Shown here one piece after another: positions 17,524-26,298 of a stretch of 64,000 bases of DNA. The stretch is taken from assembly GCA_017440755.1 (NCBI GenBank), contig JAFSGP010000016.1:1-64000 (forward strand), given 5' to 3'. Every line of letters begins with the position of its first letter. The first letter of the stretch is position 1. Source of the stretch: Clostridia bacterium. Its GTDB lineage: Bacteria; Bacillota; Clostridia; Oscillospirales; Acutalibacteraceae. Made by a program: the position numbers and the translations under genes. Below the pieces are notes generated by a model, which worked only from the letters and a program-made list of their open reading frames with translations, searched no databases and was not told where the DNA came from.

Positions 17524-18147
17524 TTATTCCTTACTGAGTTTTTCAAGCTGCTCCAGACGCTCCTCCAGACGGCGAATCTCCTGCGCCACCGGGTCGGGTA
17601 CGTGAATCTGGTCCAGCTCCTGCACCTTTTCGCCGTCACGGCGCACTACCTTGGCGGGGATACCGACGGCGGTACAGTTGTCGGGGATATCGGTGAGCAC
17701 CACCGCGCCGGCGGCGATGCGCACGTTGTTGCCTATCTTAATGGGGCCCAGCACCTTGGCGCCGGAACCCACCATCACGTGGTTGCCGAGGGTGGGGTGT
17801 CGCTTGCCTTGGTCCTTACCCGTACCGCCCAAGGTGACCCCCTGATAGATGGTGCAGTCGTCACCAATCTCGGTGGTCTCGCCAATCACCACGCCGGTGC
17901 CGTGGTCGATGAAGAAGCGATCGCCAATAGTGGCGGCAGGGTGAATCTCAATGCCGGTGCGGCGCACGCATCGCTGGGACTCCCAACGGGCCAGCAACAA
18001 AAAGCCGTGCTTATACAGCCAATTGGCGCGGCGATGGGAGCGCAGTGCCTTATAGCCGTTATACAGCCACCACACCTCAAAGTTGGAACGGGCCGCCGGG
18101 TCGCGGTCACGTATGGTAGCAATGTCCTCCCGCATCTGTCGGAACAT
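17524..18147 (-). CDS. cysE: Serine O-acetyltransferase
   Basis: CysE makes O-acetylserine, the precursor of cysteine. The 207-residue protein has the helical N-terminal domain and left-handed beta-helix hexapeptide repeats (IHPAATIGDRFFIDHGTGVV and further). The family's HPTLGNHVMVGSGAKVLG and a GIPAKVVR close are present. The start at 18147 is chosen because it follows AGGAG and lies after the T-box terminator; a longer reading frame would run into the leader RNA. Confidence 0.95.
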   Translation of the reverse strand: MFRQMREDIATIRDRDPAARSNFEVWWLYNGYKALRSHRRANWLYKHGFLLLARWESQRCVRRTGIEIHPAATIGDRFFIDHGTGVVIGETTEIGDDCTIYQGVTLGGTGKDQGKRHPTLGNHVMVGSGAKVLGPIKIGNNVRIAAGAVVLTDIPDNCTAVGIPAKVVRRDGEKVQELDQIHVPDPVAQEIRRLEERLEQLEKLSKE

Positions 18148-18170
18148 ACACACATCTCCTCTCGCAGAAT

Positions 18171-18425
18171 AAAAAACACCTCCGTTGCCCCTATGCAGGG
18201 CAACGGAGGTGAGGCAATACTCACGGTTCCACTCCGTCATTCACTCACGGACTTCCGACAAAGTCCTGTCCGATAACGGGGACGGCCGCCGCAGGATACT
18301 GTGACCGTGTCGGTTCCCCTGCGGAGCGGTGCGGTGCATTTCGGCGGGTCGTGCGCGAGGATGCTCACAGCCAAAGACATCCCTCTCTGTCGCGTCGGTA
18401 CTCGCTTACTTCTCCTCACCATTGC
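18171..18425 (-). promoter_or_regulatory. T-box leader, cysteine type
   Basis: On the minus strand the T-box sequence GAGTGGAACCGTGAG (18222-18236) precedes a 14-bp terminator stem (CACCTCCGTTGCCC, 18177-18190 with 18198-18211) and a T-run. Further 5' is a stem I region with an AGAGAG element. GAAATGCACC places TGC (18336-18338) where the specifier codon is expected, and TGC is a cysteine codon. It would allow cysE-cysS transcription when uncharged tRNA-Cys binds. Confidence 0.88.
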
Positions 18426-18436
18426 TTTATAGTATC

Positions 18437-18464
18437 ATTATATACATTTTTTTGGATTTGTCTA
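18437..18464 (-). promoter_or_regulatory. Promoter of the cysE-cysS T-box transcript
   Basis: Minus-strand -35 TAGACA (18459-18464) and -10 TATAAT (18437-18442), 16 bp apart, lie just upstream of the T-box and partly in the pgsA downstream region. Confidence 0.7.
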
Positions 18465-18472
18465 CTGTTTTT

Positions 18473-19048
18473 TTAATTTTCCTTAAAGTAATGGCGCAGC
18501 GCCCACACGTACTGGATACCGGAGACCACCGTGGCGATGACGGAAATCCAGATAAGCGCCAGAGAAGCCAACACCAAGCCAAAGTTAAGCCCACGGGAGG
18601 TAACACCTAAATCCATCACCTGAAACGCGGTGAGAGTAAAGATGATAGACACCATCTGCATCACCGTCTTGAGCTTACCTGCAAAGGAGGCGGCTACCAC
18701 CACCCCGTCCTTGGCGGCCAGCAGTCGCACCGAGGTGACCATAAACTCGCGGGTGAGAATCAGCATCAGTGCCCAGCACATAATATCCATGTTACCGATA
18801 CGACACATAATACCGAGGAAGGCGGCAGTGGTCAGCATCTTGTCCGCCAGCGGGTCCAAGAACTTACCCAGATTGGTAATCAGATTATGCTTGCGGGCAA
18901 TCTTACCGTCCAGCATATCCGTCAGCGAGGCGGCAATGAACAAGAGCAGCGCCACACCGAAATGGTAGGGAAACTCCACCAGCAGTGCCGCCAGCATCAG
19001 AGGGGTCATAATACACCGCAGAACGGTTAACTTATTAGGCAAATTCAT
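18473..19048 (-). CDS. pgsA: CDP-diacylglycerol-glycerol-3-phosphate 3-phosphatidyltransferase
   Basis: PgsA makes phosphatidylglycerol phosphate. The 191-residue membrane protein has the CDP-alcohol phosphotransferase motif complete: DGKIARKHNLITNLGKFLDP then LADK, with all three Asp positions and the DG..AR pair. Several hydrophobic helices follow. Its start overlaps the rimO stop by 4 bp, so it is translationally coupled to rimO. Confidence 0.94.
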   Translation of the reverse strand: MNLPNKLTVLRCIMTPLMLAALLVEFPYHFGVALLLFIAASLTDMLDGKIARKHNLITNLGKFLDPLADKMLTTAAFLGIMCRIGNMDIMCWALMLILTREFMVTSVRLLAAKDGVVVAASFAGKLKTVMQMVSIIFTLTAFQVMDLGVTSRGLNFGLVLASLALIWISVIATVVSGIQYVWALRHYFKEN

Positions 19049-20373
19049 TCTGTCATCTCTCCTATCAAATCCCAGTCCATCAGGTCGGTCACGGTCACCC
19101 GCACAAAATCGCCGGGTTTCACCGGTCGGTCGGGGATAAAGAACACCTTGCCGTCGATATCGGGGGCGTCCCCCTCACTGCGACCAAACCAGCATTCCGC
19201 ATACTTATCAAAGCTCTCCACCAGCACCGTCAGCGTGGTGCCGATGAGGCTCTCGTTGTAGGCATCGGAGATGCGGCTCTGCTCCTCCATCACGATGTCG
19301 CGGCGACGGGATTTCACCTTGTCGGGCACTTGGTCGGGCATCTCAGCCGCTGCCGTCCCCTCCTCGGGGGAATAGGCAAAACAACCGAGCCGCTGGAACT
19401 TTGCCTCTTTGATAAACTCGCACAGCTCCTCGAAATCCTGCTTGGTCTCGCCGGGGAAGCCGGTCATCACGGTGGTGCGCAGCACCATATCGGGAATGCG
19501 GGCGCGAATGCGCTCCACAAGCGCCGTAAGGCCGGCGCGGTCACCCGGACGGTTCATGCGGCGCAGCACCGCGCCGCTGGCGTGCTGAATGGGAATATCC
19601 ATGTAGTGCAACACCTTTTCCTCGGTAGCGATGACCTCCAAAAGCTCGTCGGTGACGTGCTCGGGATAGCAGTATAATAGGCGAATCCACTTAAGGTCCT
19701 CAATGGCACACAACTGCCGTAACAGAGCGGGCAGGCGGTATTCACCGTACAGGTCCTGTCCGTAGACGGTGGTATCCTGCGCCACCAGCACCAGTTCCCG
19801 CACGCCGTCAGCCACCAGCTTCTGCGCCTCGGCAACCACGTTCTCCATGGGGCGGCTGCGCAGACCCCCGCGAATGCCGGGGATAGCGCAGTATGTACAA
19901 CGGTTGTCACAGCCGTCCGCGATACGCAGATACGCAAAGAAATGGGGGGTGGTCTGCAGGCGGTCACCCTCTAAGGACCAGCAGGATTTGGGCGGGAAGG
20001 AACGCAGCGTCTCCCCCGCCATCACCTGCTCCACCGCCTGCACGATATCGCCGTTGGCGCCAAGCCCCAGCACCGCATCGCACTCCGGCAGTTCCTGCGC
20101 CAGCTCCTGCTGATACCGCTCCGCCAGACAGCCGGTGACAATGATTTTCTTAATTTGGTTTTCCTTTTTCAGTTGGGCAAACTCCAGAATGTTGTCAATA
20201 GACTCCTGCTTGGCATCTTCAATGAAGCCGCAGGTATTAACAATCACCACCTGCGCCAAGCCGCTCTCGGCAGTAATCTCATAGCCCGCCGCCTCCAGCT
20301 TTGCCAGCATCAGTTCGGCGTCCATCTGATTCTTGGGGCAGCCAAGAGATACCATACCCACTTTGATTGCCAT
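19045..20373 (-). CDS. rimO: Ribosomal protein S12 methylthiotransferase RimO
   Basis: RimO is a radical-SAM enzyme that methylthiolates an aspartate of ribosomal protein S12. The 442-residue protein has the N-terminal UPF0004 domain (SLGCPKNQMDAE, NTCGFIEDAKQES). The radical-SAM triad is CDNRCTYCAIP, and a C-terminal TRAM domain lies around 370-440. The CPKNQMDAE form and the overall layout favour RimO over MiaB. It lies between recX and pgsA with overlaps or tiny gaps, forming one transcript. Confidence 0.94.
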   Translation of the reverse strand: MAIKVGMVSLGCPKNQMDAELMLAKLEAAGYEITAESGLAQVVIVNTCGFIEDAKQESIDNILEFAQLKKENQIKKIIVTGCLAERYQQELAQELPECDAVLGLGANGDIVQAVEQVMAGETLRSFPPKSCWSLEGDRLQTTPHFFAYLRIADGCDNRCTYCAIPGIRGGLRSRPMENVVAEAQKLVADGVRELVLVAQDTTVYGQDLYGEYRLPALLRQLCAIEDLKWIRLLYCYPEHVTDELLEVIATEEKVLHYMDIPIQHASGAVLRRMNRPGDRAGLTALVERIRARIPDMVLRTTVMTGFPGETKQDFEELCEFIKEAKFQRLGCFAYSPEEGTAAAEMPDQVPDKVKSRRRDIVMEEQSRISDAYNESLIGTTLTVLVESFDKYAECWFGRSEGDAPDIDGKVFFIPDRPVKPGDFVRVTVTDLMDWDLIGEMTE

Positions 20374-20375
20374 TG

Positions 20376-21005
20376 TTAAAACTCCTCGTCATCTATATCC
20401 TGCTGTAAGCCATACAGCTCCATAGCCTGGCGGACAGCGGTGTAGGAAAATCCCCGCCGCGCCAAAGCGGCAACCACACGGCGGCGGCTGTCGGGGTCAT
20501 TTAATTTATTATAATACTTTTTCTCAATAAGTGCAAGTGCTTGTTGAAAATCCTCCCGTTCCAAGCCTGCCGCCGCCTCCTGCGCCAGCTCCCCGTCCAC
20601 GCCGCGGCGGCGCAGCTCCTGCTCCACGCGGCGGCGAGGCATTCCCTTGTACTCACTGAGACCCGTCGCCATACGGTGGGCGTACGCCTCGTCGTCCAGC
20701 AGCCCCACCTCTTGCAGACGTTCCACCACCTGTGCGGCTATCTCGGGGGTCGCCTCCTCCAAAAGCTTTTTCTCCAGTTCGCGACAGGCATAATCCCGCA
20801 GACCCAACAAAAACAGAGCCCTGTCGTGAGCTCGATTATACATCGAAAGGGACAACAGCGTTTCCAACTGCTCCTCGGTCATCTCTCCCCCCTCACGGTA
20901 GGGAGACTCCTCAAACGTGCGGCGGTCCACCTGTACCTCCCGCCCGTCATTCAGCGTAAGCCGATACAGGCTGCGCCGACGGCGCGCCGCTTCAGTTATC
21001 TTCAT
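20376..21005 (-). CDS. recX: Regulatory protein RecX
   Basis: RecX binds and restrains RecA filaments. The 209-residue protein has tandem three-helix repeats, visible in ALFLLGLRDYACRELEKKLL, GLSEYKGMPRRRVEQELRRR and VVAALARRGFSYTAVRQAME. The ATG at 21005 has a modest AGGTG site; an upstream in-frame start in the recA-recX hairpin is less likely. It directly follows recA. Confidence 0.9.
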   Translation of the reverse strand: MKITEAARRRRSLYRLTLNDGREVQVDRRTFEESPYREGGEMTEEQLETLLSLSMYNRAHDRALFLLGLRDYACRELEKKLLEEATPEIAAQVVERLQEVGLLDDEAYAHRMATGLSEYKGMPRRRVEQELRRRGVDGELAQEAAAGLEREDFQQALALIEKKYYNKLNDPDSRRRVVAALARRGFSYTAVRQAMELYGLQQDIDDEEF

Positions 21006-21023
21006 ACCAACACCTACAAACAT

Positions 21024-21050
21024 AGGCAGGAGAGCCAAGCTCTCCTGCCT
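21024..21050 (-). terminator. Stem-loop between recA and recX
   Basis: A 12-bp perfect stem (AGGCAGGAGAGC / GCTCTCCTGCCT) with a CAA loop lies about 10 bases after the recA stop. No T-run follows on the minus strand, so it probably acts as a partial terminator or RNA-stability element that keeps recX below recA, as known for recA-recX in other bacteria. Confidence 0.6.
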
Positions 21051-21061
21051 ACAGTGATTTT

Positions 21062-22219
21062 TTAGTCGTCTACCACGATATCAATCTGCGCCTTAGCCGC
21101 CGCACTGGTCACCGCGGGAGCCGCCGCCAGCGGAATCTCCACGGGTGCCGAAGTCGCCGCTACCGCAGGACGGGCACCGGGCACCAGCTTATGCATATTC
21201 TCCCGCACCTGTGCCTCAATCTCAGCAGACAATTCGGGGTGCTGCTTCAGATAATCGCGGGCATTGTCGCGACCCTGCGCCAGACGCTCGCCCTTGTACC
21301 CAAACCAGGAGCCGGACTTCTCCACGATGTCCAGTTTCACCGCCATATCCAGCAGCTCGCTCTCCTTGGAGATACCGATGCCGTACAGCACGTCAAACTC
21401 CGCCTGCTTAAAGGGAGGCGCCAACTTATTCTTAACCACCTTAACGCGGGTGTGGGAGCCGATGGCGTCCGACCCGTTCTTAAGGGTCTCCACACGGCGC
21501 ACGTCCAGACGGACGGAGGCATAGTATTTCAGCGCGTTACCGCCGCTGGTCACCTCGGGGTTGCCGTAAATGACACCCACCTTCAGACGCAGCTGGTTAA
21601 TAAACAGCGCGATACAATTCGACTTAGATACAGCCGGAGACAGCTTACGCATCGCCTGAGACATCAGACGGGCCTGCAGACCCACGTGGGCATCGCCCAT
21701 CTCGCCCTCAATCTCCGCACGGGGAACCAGCGCCGCCACCGAGTCGAGAACCACGATATCCACCGCACCGGAACGAATCAGCGCCTCCATAATCTCCAGC
21801 GCCTGCTCACCGGTATCCGGCTGGGACACCAGCAGGGAATCCACGTCCACACCCAAAGCCTTGGCATATACGGGGTCCAGTGCATGCTCCACGTCAATAA
21901 AGGCCGCCTCGCCGCCTGCCTTCTGACATTCGGCTACGGCGTGCAACGCCAGCGTGGTCTTACCCGAGGCCTCGGGACCGTAAATCTCTACGATACGTCC
22001 CTTAGGCAGACCGCCGATGCCCAATGCGGCATCCAGCGCCATCGAGCCGGTGGGAATAGCGTCCACCTGCATCTTGCTGTTCTCGCCCAGACGCATAACC
22101 GACCCTTTACCATACTGTTTTTCAATCTGTGCCAGAGCCGCGTCCAGTGCTTTCTGCCGCTCGCTGCGGTCAGCCGCGACCTCCGCGCCCTTTTTACTCT
22201 TATCGGCTTTTGCTGCCAT
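21062..22219 (-). CDS. recA: Recombinase RecA
   Basis: RecA drives homologous recombination and the SOS response. The 385-residue protein carries Walker A (GPEASGKTT, about 81-89), [20 protein letters not shown], the DNA-binding loop L1/L2 region ([24 protein letters not shown]) and a C-terminal Ala-rich acidic tail. Sequence and length are standard. No SOS box was identified with confidence upstream. Confidence 0.98.
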   Translation of the reverse strand: MAAKADKSKKGAEVAADRSERQKALDAALAQIEKQYGKGSVMRLGENSKMQVDAIPTGSMALDAALGIGGLPKGRIVEIYGPEASGKTTLALHAVAECQKAGGEAAFIDVEHALDPVYAKALGVDVDSLLVSQPDTGEQALEIMEALIRSGAVDIVVLDSVAALVPRAEIEGEMGDAHVGLQARLMSQAMRKLSPAVSKSNCIALFINQLRLKVGVIYGNPEVTSGGNALKYYASVRLDVRRVETLKNGSDAIGSHTRVKVVKNKLAPPFKQAEFDVLYGIGISKESELLDMAVKLDIVEKSGSWFGYKGERLAQGRDNARDYLKQHPELSAEIEAQVRENMHKLVPGARPAVAATSAPVEIPLAAAPAVTSAAAKAQIDIVVDD

Positions 22220-22316
22220 AATTTCATCATTCCTTCCTGCATCGGTGTCTCAATGTCACCATTCTAACACACCATTTTGGAAAATGCAAGAGTTTTTCGA
22301 ACATTTGTTTGATTTT

Positions 22317-23153
22317 TTATTTTTCCCCCGTTACGACCCGCGGAATTCCCGCTAAATCGGGGTAAATTTTACAGTTTTTCAGCCCCGCGGCGGCAAACAG
22401 CTCCGCCACCGCCTGTGCCTGTCCGATACCCACCTCTACGGCGCAGAAACCACCCGTCCGCAACTGCTTACACCAGTGAGAAGCTATCACACGGTAAAAG
22501 AGAAGCCCGTCCTCGCTGCCGTCCAGTGCCATGCGGGGTTCGTGCTGCACTTCCCGCATCAGCCCTGCCAAATCGGCGGTGGGAATATAGGGCGGATTGG
22601 ATAAAATCGCGTCGTAAGTGGCGGTGTGATTCCCCCAATCGGTAAGGACGTTCCCCTTTTGCACCGTCACCGACAAGGCGGGATAGCGGGACACGTTCTC
22701 CCGCAAATACGGGAGTGCCTCCTCTGACAATTCCACCGCCGTCACCTGCGCCTGCGGGCACAAGGAGGCAAGTCCCAAGCCCACACAGCCGCTGCCCGCA
22801 CACAGGTCGAGCACCTGCGGTGTATCCACACCCTGCAAGTGCTCCGCTGCCACCTCGCACAGCAGCTCCGTGTCAGGACGAGGAATGAGAACCCCTTCCC
22901 CCACGCGCAGAGAAAGGGCGAGAAACTCCCATTCCCCTAATATGTACTGTAGCGGTTCCCCCTGTTCGCGGCGGCAAAGCGCCTGTTCCAAGGCGGCGGA
23001 TTGCTCCGCAGACAATGGGGTATCCGTCGGTGCCGTCCCGCGGAGCAAGCCGCCGAAATCCTCCAACAAACAGCGAGCATCAAAGGCCGCATCCTCGCAC
23101 CCTGCCGCCACCAGACGGCGGACGGCGGCGGACAGCCACTCCCGCTGTGTCAT
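22317..23153 (-). CDS. prmC: Release factor glutamine methyltransferase PrmC
   Basis: PrmC methylates the GGQ glutamine of release factors RF1 and RF2. The 278-residue protein has a helical N-terminal domain (EQGEPLQYILGEWEF), a SAM site (VLDLCAGSGCVGLGLA) and the catalytic NPPYIP motif. The ATG at 23153 overlaps the stop of the upstream gene (TAATG), giving translational coupling with yqhQ, a pairing common in Firmicutes. Confidence 0.93.
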   Translation of the reverse strand: MTQREWLSAAVRRLVAAGCEDAAFDARCLLEDFGGLLRGTAPTDTPLSAEQSAALEQALCRREQGEPLQYILGEWEFLALSLRVGEGVLIPRPDTELLCEVAAEHLQGVDTPQVLDLCAGSGCVGLGLASLCPQAQVTAVELSEEALPYLRENVSRYPALSVTVQKGNVLTDWGNHTATYDAILSNPPYIPTADLAGLMREVQHEPRMALDGSEDGLLFYRVIASHWCKQLRTGGFCAVEVGIGQAQAVAELFAAAGLKNCKIYPDLAGIPRVVTGEK

Positions 23154-24121
23154 TACCACTTGTCCGCCTCCGGATCAGCAGGAATGACCTCCTCCATAGC
23201 GCGAATGGCGCACTCAATCATTCCGTCGTCCGGCTCAATGGTGGTGAGCCGCTGCATCCACAGTCCGGGTGTGGATACGATGCGTGTAAAGGCGTTATCC
23301 TTGCGTCCCGCCAATTTAATCAGCTCATAGCCCGCACCCACCGTCAAGGGCAACAGCAACAGCTTAATCGCCGTACGCCACACAGGGTGGGCGATGGGAA
23401 TCAGCATAGAAATCACAATGCCTACCAGCAGCATCAAAACCAAAAAGGAAGTGCCGCAACGGGGGTGGAAGCGGCTCTGCTCCCGCACGTTCTCCACCGT
23501 CAGGGGCAGACCCTTTTCGTAGCAGAAGATGGTCTTATGCTCGGCGCCGTGGTACTGGAAGGTGCGGCGAATATCCTTCATGCGGGATACCGCCACCATG
23601 TAACCTAAAAATATGGTCAACCGCAAAATCCCCTCCAGCACCGCACGGAGATAGGAGTTGCTCAGGGGGGACCACAGCTTACCAAGCCAGTTGCAAAGCA
23701 GGGTGGGAAGGAAAATAAACAGCACCACCGACAGCACCACGCCCAGCACCATGCCAACCACCATAACGGCGTTCATCATCGCGCTTGCTTTCTCTTTGGT
23801 TTCCGCGGCGGGCTTTTTCTCCTCGCCCTCCTCCATAGCGTCCTCCAGCTCCTCCTCCAGACCGCTCAGCTCCGCCGAGCGCATCAGGCATTTGTAGCCA
23901 AAGCGCAGAGAATCGATGAAATTAAATATACCACGCACCAAAGGCCATTTGGTAATGGCCCACCGCTTGTTAACCGGGTTGTCCCAGCTCTCCATGCGAA
24001 TCTCGCCGGAGGTATGACGCACCGCCATGGCCGTGCGCTGAGGGCCACGCATCATCACACCCTCAATCAGCGCCTGACCGCCGATAGAGGTTTTTTTCAT
24101 ACACACTTGTTCCTTGCTCAT
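23153..24121 (-). CDS. yqhQ: DUF1385 membrane protein (YqhQ-like)
   Basis: The 322-residue protein begins with the family signature KKTSIGGQALIEGVMMRGP and has several hydrophobic segments and the FQYHGAEHKTIFCYE region. The function is unknown; it usually lies by prmC and prfA. An insert of Glu/Lys-rich sequence (about 88-110) follows the first hydrophobic part. ATG 24121 is preferred for its AAAGGA site, but the ATG at 24100 is possible. Confidence 0.9.
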   Translation of the reverse strand: MSKEQVCMKKTSIGGQALIEGVMMRGPQRTAMAVRHTSGEIRMESWDNPVNKRWAITKWPLVRGIFNFIDSLRFGYKCLMRSAELSGLEEELEDAMEEGEEKKPAAETKEKASAMMNAVMVVGMVLGVVLSVVLFIFLPTLLCNWLGKLWSPLSNSYLRAVLEGILRLTIFLGYMVAVSRMKDIRRTFQYHGAEHKTIFCYEKGLPLTVENVREQSRFHPRCGTSFLVLMLLVGIVISMLIPIAHPVWRTAIKLLLLPLTVGAGYELIKLAGRKDNAFTRIVSTPGLWMQRLTTIEPDDGMIECAIRAMEEVIPADPEADKW

Positions 24122-24126
24122 AGCAC

Positions 24127-25593
24127 CTAATTCCTTTCGTTGCTCGTTAGGGCGGGCAAAACCACGGTGGCCGCCGTGCCCACACCCACGTCGCTGTCAA
24201 TCTCCAAGCTACCGCCATGGAGGTGCAAAATCTCCTGCGCCACCGCCAGACCGATACCCGCGCCGGGAGCCGCAGAATCCGCCTGATAGAATTTCTGCAT
24301 AATGTGAGGTAAATCCTCTTTGGCAATGCCCACACCCGTATCGCTGATAACCACCTGCACCGCGCCGGGGATACGCGCCGCCTCCACGCGAATGCGGTCC
24401 CCTGCGCGGGAGTATTTTACACTGTTGTCCAGCAAATTAATAAACACCTGTTGGATACGGTCGGGGTCCCCCTGAATGGCGGGCAGGTCGGTGCCGGCGC
24501 GATACTCCAGCGTAATGCCCTTACGCGCCGCACGGTCGCGGAACAGAAACACCGCCTCCTCCAATCGCGCCGCCACGTCCATACGCTGTTGGCGCAGAGC
24601 AATATGCCCGCTCTCCATACGGGAAAAGTCCAGCAGCTCCTCCACGATGCGGCTGAGCCGCTGTGCCTCGCCGCCAATAACCGCCAGACCCTGTGCGGTG
24701 AGCTCGCGGTCGTCGGTGGTGGCCTGCAGCGTTTCGCTCCACCCCTTGATGGCGGTGAGCGGCGTGCGCAATTCGTGGGACATGGAGGAAATAAACTCGT
24801 TTTTCATACGTTCGGCGGCGGCAATCTCCCCCGCCATAAAATTCACCGTATCGCACAATTCGCCAATCTCGTCGTTATACTGTTTTTGTAAGCGTGCGTC
24901 GTACTCCCCCATCGCAATGCGACGGGCGGTGCGGCTGATATCCGCAACCGGTGTGACAATGGAATTGATGAAATACAGTCCCGACAGAGACACAAACAGA
25001 ATAATCAGCAGGATAAAGGCAAACAGGAAAGCGGACAACAACCATATCTGCCGATTCACAGGTCCCAGCGCCACCACGTAGCGCAGGGCACCCACCCGAT
25101 TGCCGTCCGCATCGGTCTCCAGCATGGTCAGCCCCATAACCGACTCACCCTCCGACCGTCCGTACCACACACCGCTTCCGTCCTCGGCGGTCACCGCCGC
25201 ATGAAAGTCGCGGGGGACGGTATCCTCTGTGGGCAAAAAGCCGGTGGAGGACAACAGAATGCGCCCGTCAGCGGACAGCACCTGCAGCTCCATCTTGTCC
25301 TTATCGGTAAAATAGGCGATGAGGTCCCGCCCGCGGGTATCCCACGGCGTGGTGTCCGACACCGACATTTCCATCGTACGGCGGTACAACAGCGCACGGC
25401 TTTCCAAGGCGGTTTCCACGCTCTGGTAGTAGTACACCCGCAGCATCAGCATAAACAGCAGCTGCAACAACAGCAGAAACAACAGAATAACCAGAAAAGC
25501 ATGCCGCACCCAACGACCAATCAATCGATTCTTCGGCACCAGACGGCGAAGGAGCGAGGTGCGCCTGCCGCGTCGCCGCTTTATGCGTTCCAT
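24127..25593 (-). CDS. Sensor histidine kinase with HAMP domain
   Basis: The 488-residue protein has a basic N-terminus, a first membrane segment (about 32-52), an extracytoplasmic domain of about 130 residues and a second membrane segment (about 183-210). Next come HAMP, a HisKA box (SHELRTPLTAIKGWSETL) and an ATPase domain with N, G1 and G2 boxes (NLLDNSVKYS, DTGVGI, GAGIGLAV). ATG 25593 overlaps the response regulator gene by 13 bp. The signal sensed is unknown; the layout resembles PhoR/ResE-type kinases. Confidence 0.94.
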   Translation of the reverse strand: MERIKRRRGRRTSLLRRLVPKNRLIGRWVRHAFLVILLFLLLLQLLFMLMLRVYYYQSVETALESRALLYRRTMEMSVSDTTPWDTRGRDLIAYFTDKDKMELQVLSADGRILLSSTGFLPTEDTVPRDFHAAVTAEDGSGVWYGRSEGESVMGLTMLETDADGNRVGALRYVVALGPVNRQIWLLSAFLFAFILLIILFVSLSGLYFINSIVTPVADISRTARRIAMGEYDARLQKQYNDEIGELCDTVNFMAGEIAAAERMKNEFISSMSHELRTPLTAIKGWSETLQATTDDRELTAQGLAVIGGEAQRLSRIVEELLDFSRMESGHIALRQQRMDVAARLEEAVFLFRDRAARKGITLEYRAGTDLPAIQGDPDRIQQVFINLLDNSVKYSRAGDRIRVEAARIPGAVQVVISDTGVGIAKEDLPHIMQKFYQADSAAPGAGIGLAVAQEILHLHGGSLEIDSDVGVGTAATVVLPALTSNERN

Positions 25594-26270
25594 TGGTAGC
25601 CTCGCCCCCATACGGTTAATAAATGACGCGGTTCGGAGGGGTCCGCCTCCACCTTCATTCGCAGGCGGCGAATGTTCACGTCTACAATCTTTTCGTCGCC
25701 GCCCATATCCGTCCCCCACACGTGCCGCAGAATCTCGCCACGGGTAAGCAACGTGTCAGGGTTGCCGAAAAACAGCTCCAATATCTGAAATTCCACCTGC
25801 GTCAGCTCGATGGACACGTCCTGCCGCAGTAAGCGACGGGTACGCAGGTCCAGCGCAAACTCGCCCGATACAATCTGCTCGATGTAGCCGGCTGGCTCCT
25901 TGGTCTCCAAGCGGCGGTACAGCGCGTCCACCCGCGCCAGCAATTCCGCCGTGGAGAAGGGCTTGGTCACATAGTCGTCCGCACCCATACGCAGACCGCT
26001 GACCTTCTCCTCCTCCCGCGTGCGAGCCGTGAGCATAATGATACCCATATCCCGGCTCTGCTCCCGCAGACGGCGACAGGTCTCAAAGCCGTCGATACCG
26101 GGCAGCATCACGTCCAACAAAGCCATCGCGATGGTGGGGTCAGCAGCGTAACAGGACAGCGCCTCTTCGCCGGAGCCTGCCTCCACCACCTCGTATCCCT
26201 CGCGGCGCAGATTAACCACCACAAACGAGCGAATGGAAACCTCGTCCTCACAAACCAATATTTTTTTCAC
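25581..26270 (-). CDS. OmpR/PhoB-family response regulator
   Basis: The 229-residue protein has a receiver domain with the acidic pair CEDE, the phosphoacceptor Asp53 (ALLDVMLPG), the conserved K of VTKPFSTAELLARV and a C-terminal winged helix (VEFQILELFFGNPDTLLTRG, then VDVNIRRLRMK). It is the partner of the kinase gene that overlaps its 3' end. Confidence 0.95.
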   Translation of the reverse strand: MKKILVCEDEVSIRSFVVVNLRREGYEVVEAGSGEEALSCYAADPTIAMALLDVMLPGIDGFETCRRLREQSRDMGIIMLTARTREEEKVSGLRMGADDYVTKPFSTAELLARVDALYRRLETKEPAGYIEQIVSGEFALDLRTRRLLRQDVSIELTQVEFQILELFFGNPDTLLTRGEILRHVWGTDMGGDEKIVDVNIRRLRMKVEADPSEPRHLLTVWGRGYQWNA

Positions 26271-26298
26271 GGAGTCAACCTCCCTCGAATCATTCTCG

